A stretch of 64,000 nt of DNA from Hydractinia symbiolongicarpus. Its lineage: Eukaryota; Cnidaria; Hydrozoa; Anthoathecata; Hydractiniidae. Location: contig NC_079886.1 of the NCBI RefSeq assembly GCF_029227915.1, forward strand, positions 26,204,501 through 26,268,500, written 5' to 3'. The notes under the pieces are model-generated. The model was not told the DNA's origin and did no database searches. It was given only the letters and a program-made list of their open reading frames with translations. The position numbers and the translations under genes were made by a program. Position 1 is the stretch's first letter. Each line of letters starts with the position of its first letter. This document shows, piece after piece, positions 40,441 to 53,239 of the stretch.

Positions 40441-40856
40441 GAATGATTTTTTAAATTAAATTTTTACCACTAAAACGCATAAGACTTGTAGTTTTCAAAA
40501 ACGATCTCATTTTTGATGAGACGCTGAATAAAAGGAGTTTAATCGCCGGCTAACGAAAACCCGCAATATCCCGTAAATCCCGGACTCAGCCCGTATAGTC
40601 AAAAGTATACAAAGAAAGTACCCAGGGAGTAAACTCATTTCCCGAACGATTCTTTAAATTATTTTTTCACCACTAAAACGCATGAGACTTGTAGTTTTCA
40701 AAAATGATTTCATTTTTGATGAGACGCTGAATAAAAGGAGTTTAATCGCCGGCTAACGAAAACCCGCAATATCCCGTAAATCCCGGAATCGGCCCGTATA
40801 GTCAAAAGTATACAAAGAAAGTACCCAGGGAGTAAACTCATTTCCCGAACGATTCT

Positions 40857-43800
40857 TTAAATTATTTTTTCACCACTAAAACGCATGAGACTTGTAGTTT
40901 TAAAAAATGATTTCATTTTTGATGAGACGCTGAATAGAAGGAGTTTTATCGCCGGCAAACGAAAACCTGCGATTTTCCGTATATCACGGACTCGGCCCGT
41001 ACAGTGAAAAGTATACAAAGAAAGTACCCAGGGAGTAAACTCATTTCCCAAACGATTCTTTAAATTATTTTTTCACCACTAAAACGCATGAGACTTGTAG
41101 TTTTCAAAAATTATTTCATTTTTGATGAGACGCTGTATAAAAGAAGTTTAATCGCCGGCAAACGAAAACTTGCGATTTGCAGTAAATTCCGGGCTTGACC
41201 CGTATAGTCGAATGTATACAAAGAAAGTAAACTGGGAGTAAACTCATTTCCCGAACGATTTTTTAAATTAATTTTTTACCACTAAAACGCATAGGACTTG
41301 TAGTTTTCAAAAACGATTTCATTTTTGATGAGACGCTGAATAAAAGGAGTTTAATCGCCGGCAAACGAAAACCCGCAATTTCCCGTAAATCCCGGACTCG
41401 GCCCGTATAATCAAAAGTATACAAAGAAAGTACCCAGGGAGTAAACTCATTTCTCGAACGATTCATTAAATTATTTTTTCACCACTAAAACGCATGAGAC
41501 TTGTAGTTTTCAAAAATGATTTCATTTTTGTTGAGACGCTGAATAAAAGGAGTTTAATCGCCGGCAAACGAAAACCCGCGATTTGCCGTAAATCCCGGGC
41601 TTGACCCGTATAGTCAAATGTATACAAAGAAAGTAAACTGGGAGTAAACTTATTTCCTGAATGATTTTTTAAATTAAATTTTTACCACTAAAACGCATAA
41701 GACTTGTAGTTTTCAAAAACGATTTCATTTTTGATGAGACGCTGAATAAAAGGAGTTTAATCGCCGGCTAACGAAAACCCGCAATATCCCGTAAATCCCG
41801 GACTCAGCCCGTATAGTCAAAAGTATACAAAGAAAGTACCCAGGGAGTAAACTCATTTCCCGAACGATTCTTTAAATTATTTTTTCACCACTAAAACGCA
41901 TGAGACTTGTAGTTTTCAAAAATGATTTCATTTTTGATGAGACGCTGAATAAAAGGAGTTTAATCGCCGGCTAACGAAAACCCGCAATATCCCGTAAATC
42001 CCGGACTCGGCCCGTATAGTCAAAAGTATACAAAGAAAGTACCCAGGGAGTAAACTCATTTCCCGAACGATTCTTTAAATTATTTTTTCACCACTAAAAC
42101 GCATGAGACTTGTAGTTTTCAAAAATGATTTCATTTTTGATGAGACGCTGAATAGAAGGAGTTTTATCGCCGGCAAACGAAAACCTGCGATTTTCCGTAT
42201 ATCACGGACTCGGCCCGTACAGTGAAAAGTATACAAAGAAAGTACCCAGGGAGTAAACTCATTTCCCAAACGATTCTTTAAATTATTTTTTCACCACTAA
42301 AACGCATGAGACTTGTAGTTTTCAAAAATTATTTCATTTTTGATGAGACGCTGTATAAAAGAAGTTTAATCGCCGGCAAACGAAAACTTGCGATTTGCCG
42401 TAAATTCCGGGCTTGACCCGTATAGTCGAATGTATACAAAGAAAGTAAACTGGGAGTAAACTCATTTCCCGAACGATTTTTTAAATTAATTTTTTACCAC
42501 TAAAACGCATAGGACTTGTAGTTTTCAAAAACGATTTCATTTTTGATGAGACGCTGAATAAAAGGAGTTTAATCGCCGTCAAACGAAAACCCGCAATTTC
42601 CCGTAAATCCCGGACTCGGCCCGTATAATCAAAAGTATACAAATAAAGTACCCAGGGAGTAAACTCATTTCCCGAACGATTCATTAAATTATTTTTTCAC
42701 CACTAAAACGCATGAGACTTGTAGTTTTCAAAAATGATTTCATTTTTGATGAGACGCTGAATAAAAGGAGTTTAATCGCCGGCAAACGAAAACCCGCGAT
42801 TCGCCGTAAATCCCGCGCTTGACCCGTATAGTCAAATGTATACAAAGAAAGTAAACTGGGAGTAAACTCATTTCCCGAACGATTTTTTAAATTAATTTTT
42901 TACCACTAAAACGCATAAGACTTGTAGTTTTCAAAAACGATTTTATTTTTGATGAGACGCTGAATAAAAGGAGTTTAATCGCCGGCAAACGAAAACCCGC
43001 AATTTCACGTAAATACCGGACTCGGCCCGTATAGTCAAAAGTTTACAAAAAAAGTACCCAGTGAGTAAACTCATTTCCCGAACGATTCTTTAAATTATTT
43101 TTTCACCACTAAAACGCATGAGACTTGTAGTTTTCAAAAATGATTTCATTCTTGATGAGACACTGAATAAAAGGAGTGTAATCGCCGGCAAACGAAATCC
43201 TGCGATTTTCCGTATATCACGGACTCGGCCCGTACAGTGAAAAGTATACAAAGAAATTACCCAGGGAGTAAACTCATTTCCCAAACGATTCTTTAAATTA
43301 TTTTTTCACCACTAAAACGCATGAGACTTGTAGTTTTCAAAAATTATTTCGTTTTTGATGAGACGCTGAATAAAAGGAGTTTAATCGCCGGCAAACGAAA
43401 TCCCGCGATTTTCCGTATATCACGGACTCGGCCCGTACAGTGAAAAGTATACAAAGAAAGTACCCAGGGAGTAAACTCATTTCCCAAACGATTCTTTAAA
43501 TTATTTTTTCACCACTAAAACGCATGAGACTTGTAGTTTTCAAAAATGATTTCGTTTTTGATGAGACGCTGAATAAAAGGAGTTTAATCGCCGGCAAACG
43601 AAAACCCGCGATTTCCCGTAAATCCCGGGCTTGGCCGTATAGTCGAATGTATACAAAGAAAATTCTCAGGGAGTAAACTCATTTGCCAAACGATTTTTTG
43701 AATTATTTCTTCACCACTAAAACGCATGAGACTTGTAGTTTTCAAAAATGATTTCATTTTTGATGAGACGCTGAATAAAAGGAGTTTAATCGCCGGCAAA

Positions 43801-46800
43801 CGAAAACCCGCGATTTGCCGTAAATCCCGGGCTTGACCCGCATAGTCAAATGTATACAAAGAAAGTAAACTGGAAGTAAACTTATTTCCCGAACGATTTT
43901 TTAAATTAAATTTTCACCACTAAAACGCATGAGACTTGTAGTTTTCAAAAATGATTTCGTTTTTGATGAGACGCTGAATAAAAGGAGTTTAATCGCCGGC
44001 TAACGAAAACCCGCAATATCCCGTAAATCCCGGACTCGGCCCGTATAGTCAAAAGTATACAAAGAAAGTACCCAGGGAGTAAACTCATTTCCCGAACGAT
44101 TCTTTAAATTATTTTTTCACCACTAAAACGCATGAGACTTGTAGTTTTCAAAAATGATTTCATTTTTGATGAGACGCTGAATAGAAGGAGTTTTATCGCC
44201 GGCAAACGAAAACCCGCGATTTGCCGTAAATCCTGGGCTTGACCCGTATAGTCAAATGTATACAAAGAAAGTAAACTGGGAGTAAACTTATTTCCCGAAC
44301 GATTTTTTAAATTAAATTTTTACCACTAAAACGCATAAGACTTGTAGTTTTCAAAAACGATTTCATTTTTGATGAGACGCTGAATAAAAGGAGTTTAATC
44401 GCCGGCTAACGAAAACCCGCAATATCCCGTAAATCCCGGACTCGGCCCGTATAGTCAAAAGTATACAAAGAAAGAACCCAGGGAGTAAACTCATTTCCCG
44501 AACGATTCTTTAAATTATTTTTTCACCACTAAAACGCATGAGACTTGTAGTTTTCAAAAATGATTTCATTTTTGATGAGACGCTGAATAGAAGGAGTTTT
44601 ATCGCCGGCAAACGAAAACCCGCGATTTTCCGTATATCACGGACTCGGCCCGTACAGTGAAAAGTATACAAAGAAAGTACCCAGGGAGTAAACTCATTTC
44701 CCAAACGATTCTTTAAATTATTTTTTCACCACTAAAACGCATGAGACTTGTAGTTTTCAAAAATTATTTCATTTTTGATGAGACGCTGTATAAAAGAAGT
44801 TTAATCGCCGGCAAACGAAAACTTGCGATTTGCCGAAAATTCCGGGCTTGACCCGTATAGTCGAATGTATACAAAGAAAGTAAACTGGGAGTAAACTCAT
44901 TTCCCGAACGATTTTTTAAATTAATTTTATACCACTAAAACGCATAGGACTTGTAGTTTTCAAAAACAATTTCATTTTTGATGAGACGCTGAAAAAAAGG
45001 AGTTTAATCGCCGGCAAACGAAAACCCGCAATTTCCCGTAAATCCCGGACTCGGCCCGTATAATCAAAAGTGTGCAAAGAAAGTACCCAGGGAGTAAACT
45101 CATTTCCCGAACGATTCATTAAATTATTTTTTCACCACTAAAACGCATGAGACTTGTAGTTTTCAAAAATGATTTCATTTTTGATGAGACGCTGAATAAA
45201 AGGAGTTTAATTGCCGGCAAACGAAAACCCGCGATTCGCCGTAAATCCCGCGCTTGACCCGTATAGTCAAAGGTATACAAAGAAAGTAAACTGGGAGTAA
45301 ACTCATTTCCCGAACGATTTTTTAAATTAAATTTTTACCACTAAAACGCATAAGACTTGTAGTTTTCAAAAACGATTTTATTTTTGATGAGACGCTGAAT
45401 AAAAGGAGTTTAATCGCCGGCAAACGAAAACCCGCAATTTCCCGTAAATCCCGGACTCGGCCCGTATAGTCAAAAGTTTACAAAGAAAGTACCCAGGGAG
45501 TAAACTCATTTCCCGAACGATTCTTTAAATTATTTTTTCACCACTAAAACGCATGAGACTTGCAGTTTTCAAAAATGATTTCATTCTTGATGAGACACTG
45601 AATAAAAGGAGTGTAATCGCCGGCAAACGAAATCCTGCGATTTTCCGTATATCACGGACTCGGCCCGTACAGTGAAAAGTATACAAAGAAAGTACCCAGG
45701 GAGTAAACTCATTTCCCAAACGATTCTTTAAATTATTTTTTTACCACTAAAACGCATGAGACTTGTAGTTTTCAAAAATTATTTCGTTTTTGATGAGACG
45801 CTGAATAAAAGGAGTTTAATCGCCGGCAAACGAAATCCCGCGATTTTCCGTATATCACGGACTCGGCCCGTACAGTGAAAAGTATACAAAGAAAGTACCC
45901 AGGGAGTAAACTCATTTCCCAAACGATTCTTTAAATTATTTTTTCACCACTAAAACGCATGAGACTTGTAGTTTTCAAAAATGATTTCGTTCTTGATGAG
46001 ACGCTGAATAAAAGGAGTTTAATCGCCGGCAAACGAAAACCCGCGATTTCCCGTAAATCCCGGGCTTGGCCGTATAGTCGAATGTATACAAAGAAAATTC
46101 TCATGGAGTAAACTCATTTGCCAAACGATTTTTTGAATTATTTCTTCACCACTAAAACGCATGAGACTTGTAGTTTTCAAAAATGATTTCATTTTTGATG
46201 AGACGCTGAATAAAAGGAGTTTAATCGCCGGCAAACGAAAACCAGCGATTTGCCGTAAATCCCGGGCTTGACCCGTATAGTCAAATGTATACAAAGAAAG
46301 TAAACTGGGAGTAAACTTATTTCCCGAACGATTTTTTAAATTAAATTTTTACCACTAAAACGTATAAGACTTGTAGTTTTCAAAAACGATTTCATTTTTG
46401 ATGAGACGCTGAATAAAAGGAGTTTAATCGCCGGCAAACGAAAACCCGCAATTTCCCGTAAATCCCGGACTCGGCCCGTATAGTCAAAAGTATACAAAGA
46501 AAGTACCCAGGGAGTAAACTCATTTTCCAAACGATTCTTTAAATAATTTTTTCACCACTAAAACGCATGAGACTTGTAGTTTTCAAAAATGATTTCGTTT
46601 TTGATGAGACGCTGAATAAAAGGAGTTTAATCGCCGGCAAACGAAATCCCGCGATTTTCCGTATATCACGGACTCGGCCCGTACAGTGAAAAGTATACAA
46701 AGAAAGTACCCAGGGAGTAAACTCATTTCCCGAACGATTCTTTAAATTATTTTTTCACCACTAAAACGCATGAGACTTGTAGTTTTCAAAAATGATTTCA

Positions 46801-48763
46801 TTTTTGATGAGACGCTGAATAGAAGGAGTTTTATCGCCGGCAAACGAAAACCCGCGATTTTCCGTATATCACGGACTCGGCCCGTACAGTGAAAAGTATA
46901 CAAAGAAAGTACCCAGGGAGTAAACTCATTTCCCAAACGATTCTTTAAATTATTTTTTCACCACTAAAACGCATGAGACTTGTAGTTTTCAAAAATTATT
47001 TCATTTTTGATGAGACGCTGTATAAAAGAAGTTTAATCGCCGGCAAACGAAAACTTGCGATTTGCCGAAAATTCCGGGCTTGACCCGTATAGTCGAATGT
47101 ATACAAAGAAAGTAAACTGGGAGTAAACTCATTTCCCGAACGATTTTTTAAATTAATTTTATACCACTAAAACGCATAGGACTTGTAGTTTTCAAAAACA
47201 ATTTCATATTTGATGAGACGCTGAAAAAAAGGAGTTTAATCGCCGGCAAACGAAAACCCGCAATTTCCCGTAAATCCCGGACTCGGCCCGTATAATCAAA
47301 AGTGTGCAAAGAAAGTACCCAGGGAGTAAACTCATTTCCCGAACGATTCATTAAATTATTTTTTCACCACTAAAACGCATGAGACTTGTAGTTTTCACAA
47401 ATGATTTCATTTTTGATGAGACGCTGAATAAAAGGAGTTTAATTGCCGGCAAACGAAAACCCGCGATTCGCCGTAAATCCCGCGCTTGACCCGTATAGTC
47501 AAAGGTATACAAAGAAAGTAAACTGGGAGTAAACTCATTTCCCGAACGATTTTTTAAATTAAATTTTTACCACTAAAACGCATAAGACTTGTAGTTTTCA
47601 AAAACGATTTTATTTTTGATGAGACGCTGAATAAAAGGAGTTTAATCGCCGGCAAACGAAAACCCGCAATTTCCCGTAAATCCCGGAGTCGGCCCGTATA
47701 GTCAAAAGTTTACAAAGAAAGTACCCAGGGAGTAAACTCATTTCCCGAACGATTCTTTAAATTATTTTTTCACCACTAAAACGCATGAGACTTGCAGTTT
47801 TCAAAAATGATTTCATTCTTGATGAGACACTGAATAAAAGGAGTGTAATCGCCGGCAAACGAAATCCTGCGATTTTCCGTATATCACGGACTCGGCCCGT
47901 ACAGTGAAAAGTATACAAAGAAAGTACCCAGGGAGTAAACTCATTTCCCAAACGATTCTTTAAATTATTTTTTTACCACTAAAACGCATGAGACTTGTAG
48001 TTTTCAAAAATTATTTCGTTTTTGATGAGACGCTGAATAAAAGGAGTTTAATCGCCGGCAAACGAAATCCCGCGATTTTCCGTATATCACGGACTCGGCC
48101 CGTACAGTGAAAAGTATACAAAGAAAGTACCCAGGGAGTAAACTCATTTCCCAAACGATTCTTTAAATTATTTTTTCACCACTAAAACGCATGAGACTTG
48201 TAGTTTTCAAAAATGATTTCATTTTTGATGAGACGCTGAATAAAAGGAGTTTAATCGCCGGCAAACGAAAACCAGCGATTTGCCGTAAATCCCGGGCTTG
48301 ACCCGTATAGTCAAATGTATACAAAGAAAGTAAACTGGGAGTAAACTTATTTCCCGAACGATTTTTTAAACTAAATTTTTACCACTAAAACGTATAAGAC
48401 TTGTAGTTTTCAAAAACGATTTCATTTTTGATGAGACGCTGAATAAAAGGAGTTTAATCGCCGGCAAACGAAAACCCGCAATTTCCCGTAAATCCCGGAC
48501 TCGGCCCGTATAGTCAAAAGTATACAAAGAAAGTACCCAGGGAGTAAACTCATTTTCCAAACGATTCTTTAAATTATTTTTTCACCACTAAAACGCATGA
48601 GACTTGTAGTTTTCAAAAATGATTTCGTTTTTGATGAGACGCTGAATAAAAGGAGTTTAATCGCCGGCAAACGAAATCCCGCGATTTTCCGTATATCACG
48701 GACTCGGCCCGTACAGTGAAAAGTATACAAAGAAAGTACCCAGGGAGTAAACTCATTTCCCAA
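40857..48763. repeat. Nested higher-order repeats with 1,218-, 2,435-, 2,232- and 2,030-bp offsets
   Basis: The marker monomer with GAATAGAAGGAGTTTTATCG recurs near 40932, 42150, 44182, 44586 and 46818. Blocks starting near 40857, 42075, 44510 and 46742 match with offsets of 1,218 bp (6 monomers), 2,435 bp (12) and 2,232 bp (11). A 2,030-bp (10-monomer) offset links about 46336 and 48366. The mixed offsets indicate successive unequal exchanges over different numbers of monomers rather than one fixed unit. Confidence 0.8.
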
Positions 48764-48959
48764 ACGATTCTTTAAATTATTTTTTCACCACTAAAACGCA
48801 TGAGACTTGTAGTTTTCAAAAATGATTTCGTTTTTGATGAGACGCTGAATAAAAGGAGTTTAATCGCCGGCAAACGAAAACCCGCGATTTCCCGTAAATC
48901 CCAAGCTTGGCCGTATAGTCAAATGTACACAAAGAAAATTCCCAGGGAGTAAACTCATT

Positions 48960-51900
48960 TGCCAAACGATTTTTGGATTATTTCCTCACCACTAAAACGC
49001 ATGAGACTTGTAGTTTTCAAAAATGATTTCATTTTTGATGAGACGCTGAATAAAAGGAGTTTAATCGCCGGCAAACGAAAACCCGCGATTTGCCGTAAAT
49101 CCCGGGCTTGACCCGTATAGTCAAATGTATACAAAGAAAGTAAACTGGGAGTAAACTTATTTCCCGAACGATTTTTTAAATTAAATTTTTACCACTAAAA
49201 CGTATAAGACTTGTAGTTTTCAAAAACGATTTCATTTTTGATGAGACGCTGAATAAAAGGAGTTTAATCGCCGGCAAACGAAAACCTGCAATTTCCCGTA
49301 AATCCCGGACTCGGCCCGTATAGTCAAAAGTGTACAAAGAAAGTACCCAGGGAGTAAACTCATTCCCCGAACGATTCTTTAAATTATTTTTTCACCACTA
49401 AAACGCATGAGACTTGTAGTTTTCAAAAATGATTTTATTTTTGATGAGACGCTGAATAAAAGGAGTTTAATCGCCGGCAAACGAAAACCCGCGATTTTCC
49501 GTATATCACGGACTCGGCCCGTACAGTGAAAAGTATACAAAGAAAGTACCCAGGGAGTAAACTCATTTCCCAAACGATTCTTTAAATTATTTTTTCACCA
49601 CTAAAACGCATGAGACTTGTAGTTTTCAAAAATTATTTCATTTTTGATGAGACGCTGTATAAAAGAAGTTCAATCGCCGGCAAACGAAAACTTGCGATTT
49701 GCCGTAAATTCCGGGCTTGACCCGTATAGTCGAATGTATACAAAGAAAGTTAACTGGGAGTAAACTCATTTCCCGAACGATTTTTTAAATTAATTTTTTA
49801 CCACTAAAACGCATAAGACTTGTAGTTTTCACAAACGATTTCATTTTTGATGAGACGCTGAATAAAAGGAGTTTAATCGCCGGCAAACGAAAACCCGCAA
49901 TTTCCCGTAAATCCCGGACTCGGCCCGTATAGTCAAAAGTATACAAAGAAAGTACCCAGGGAGTAAACTCATTTCCCGAACGATTCATTAAATTATTTTT
50001 TCACCACTAAAACGCATGAGACTTGTAGTTTTCAAAAATGATTTCATTTTTGATGAGACGCTGAATAAAAGGAGTTTAATCGCCGGCAAACGAAAACCCG
50101 CAATTTCCCGTAAATCCCGGGCTTGACCCGTATAGTCAAATGTATACAAAGAAAGTAAACTGGGAGTAAACTCATTTCCCGAACGATTTTTTAAATTAAT
50201 TTTTTACCACTAAAACGCATAAGACTTGTAGTTTTCAAAAACGATTTCATTTTTGATGAGACGCAGAATAAAAGGAGTTTAATCGCTGGCAAACGAAAAC
50301 CCGCAATTTCCCGTAAATCCCGGACTCGGCCCGTATAGTCAAAAGTATACAAAGAAAGTACCCAGGGAGTAAACTCATTTCCCGGACGATTCTTTAAATT
50401 ATTTTTTCACCACTAAAACGCATGAGACTTGTAGTTTTCAAAAATGATTTCATTTTTGATGAGACGCTGAATAAAAGGAGTTTAATCGCCGGCAAACGAA
50501 AACCCGCAATTTTCCGTAAATCCCGGGCTTGACCCGTATAGTCAAATGTATACAAAGAAAGTAAACTGGGAGTAAACTCATTTCCCGAACGAATTTTTAA
50601 ATTAATTTTTTACCACTAAAACGCATAAGACTTGTAGTTTTCAAAAAACGATTTCATTTTTGATGAGACGCAGAATAAAAGGAGTTTAATCGCCGGCAAA
50701 CGAAAACCCGCGATTTGCCGTAAACCCCGGGCTTGACCCGTATAGTCAAATGTATACAAAGAAAGTAAACTGGGAGTAAACTTATTTCCCGAACGATTTT
50801 TTAAATTAAATTTTAACCACTAAAACGTATAAGACTTGTAGTTTTCAAAAACGATTTCATTTTTGATGAGACGCTGAATAAAAGGAGTTTAATCGCCGGC
50901 AAACGAAAACCTGCAATTTCCCGTAAATCCCGGACTCGGCCCGTATAGTCAAAAGTGTACAAAGAAAGTACCCAGGGAGTAAACTCATTCCCCGAACGAT
51001 TCTTTAAATTATTTTTTCACCACTAAAACGCATGAGACTTGTAGTTTTCAAAAATGATTTTATTTTTGATGAGACGCTGAATAAAAGGAGTTTAATCGCC
51101 GGCAAACGAAAACCCGCGATTTTCCGTATATCACGGACTCGGCCCGTACAGTGAAAAGTATACAAAGAAAGTACCCAGGGAGTAAACTCATTTCCCAAAC
51201 GATTCTTTAAATTATTTTTTCACCACTAAAACGCATGAGACTTGTAGTTTTCAAAAATTATTTCATTTTTGATGAGACGCTGTATAAAAGAAGTTCAATC
51301 GCCGGCAAACGAAAACTTGCGATTTGCCGTAAATTCCGGGCTTGACCCGTATAGTCGAATGTATACAAAGAAAGTTAACTGGGAGTAAACTCATTTCCCG
51401 AACGATTTTTTAAATTAATTTTTTACCACTAAAACGCATAAGACTTGTAGTTTTCACAAACGATTTCATTTTTGATGAGACGCTGAATAAAAGGAGTTTA
51501 ATCGCCGGCAAACGAAAACCCGCAATTTCCCGTAAATCCCGGACTCGGCCCGTATAGTCAAAAGTATACAAAGAAAGTACCCAGGGAGTAAACTCATTTC
51601 CCGAACGATTCATTAAATTATTTTTTCACCACTAAAACGCATGAGACTTGTAGTTTTCAAAAATGATTTCATTTTTGATGAGACGCTGAATAAAAGGAGT
51701 TTAATCGCCGGCAAACGAAAACCCGCAATTTCCCGTAAATCCCGGGCTTGACCCGTATAGTCAAATGTATACAAAGAAAGTAAACTGGGAGTAAACTCAT
51801 TTCCCGAACGATTTTTTAAATTAATTTTTTACCACTAAAACGCATAAGACTTGTAGTTTTCACAAACGATTTCATTTTTGATGAGACGCTGAATAAAAGG

Positions 51901-52620
51901 AGTTTAATCGCCGGCAAACGAAAACCCGCAATTTCCCGTAAATCCCGGACTCGGCCCGTATAGTCAAAAGTATACAAAGAAAGTACCCAGGGAGTAAACT
52001 CATTTCCCGAACGATTTTTTAAATTATTTTTTCACCACTAAAACGCATGAGACTTGTAGTTTTCAAAAATGATTTCATTTTTGATGAGACGCTGAATAAA
52101 AGGAGTTTAATCGCCGGCAAACGAAAACCCGCAATTTCCCGTAAATCCCGGGCTTGACCCGTATAGTCAAATGTATACAAAGAAAGTAAACTGGGAGTAA
52201 ACTCATTTCCCGAACGATTTTTTAAATTAATTTTTTACCACTAAAACGCATAAGACTTGTAGTTTTCAAAAACGATTTCATTTTTGATGAGACGCAGAAT
52301 AAAAGGAGTTTAATCGCTGGCAAACGAAAACCCGCAATTTCCCGTAAATCCCGGACTCGGCCCGTATAGTCAAAAGTATACAAAGAAAGTACCCAGGGAG
52401 TAAACTCATTTCCCGAACGATTCTTTAAATTATTTTTTCACCACTAAAACGCATGAGACTTGTAGTTTTCAAAAATGATTTCATTTTTGATGAGACGCTG
52501 AATAAAAGGAGTTTAATCGCCGGCAAACGAAAACCCGCAATTTTCCGTAAATCCCGGGCTTGACCCGTATAGTCAAATGTATACAAAGAAAGTAAACTGG
52601 GAGTAAACTCATTTCCCGAA
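48960..52620. repeat. Higher-order repeat: ~1,625-bp, 8-monomer unit
   Basis: Monomers near 49379 and 49785 are repeated at 51004 and 51410 (offset 1,625 bp). Both copies carry the same private variants, including AAAAGAAGTTCAATCG, GAAAGTTAACTGGG and TTTTCACAAACG. Neighbouring monomers partly follow the same order up to about 52.6 kb. Edges are approximate. Confidence 0.75.
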
Positions 52621-53239
52621 CGAATTTTTAAATTAATTTTTTACCACTAAAACGCATAAGACTTGTAGTTTTCAAAAAACGATTTCATTTTTGATGAGAC
52701 GCAGAATAAAAGGAGTTTAATCGCCGGCAAACGAAAACCCGCAATTTCCCGTAAATCCCGGACTCGGCCCGTATAGTCAAAAGTATACAAAGAAAGTACC
52801 CAGGGAGTAAACTCATTTCCCGAACGATTCTTTAAATTATTTTTTCACCACTAAAACGCATGAGACTTGTAGTTTTCAAAAATGATTTCATTTTTGATGA
52901 GACGTTGAATAAAAGGAGTTTAATCGCCGGCAAACGAAAACCCGCAATTTCCCGTAATTCCCGGGCGTGACCCGTATAGTCAAATGTATACAAATAAAGT
53001 AAACTGGGAGTAAACTCATTTCCCGAACGATTTTTTAAATTAATTTTTTACCACTAAAACGCATAAGACTTGTAGTTTTCAAAAACGATTTCATTTTTGA
53101 TGAGACGCAGAATAAAAGGAGTTTAATCGCCGGTAAACGAAAACCCGCAATTTCCCGTAAATCCCGGACTCGGCCCGTATAGTCAAAAGTATACAAAGAA
53201 AGTACCAAGGGAGTAAACTCATTTCCCGAACGATTCTTT

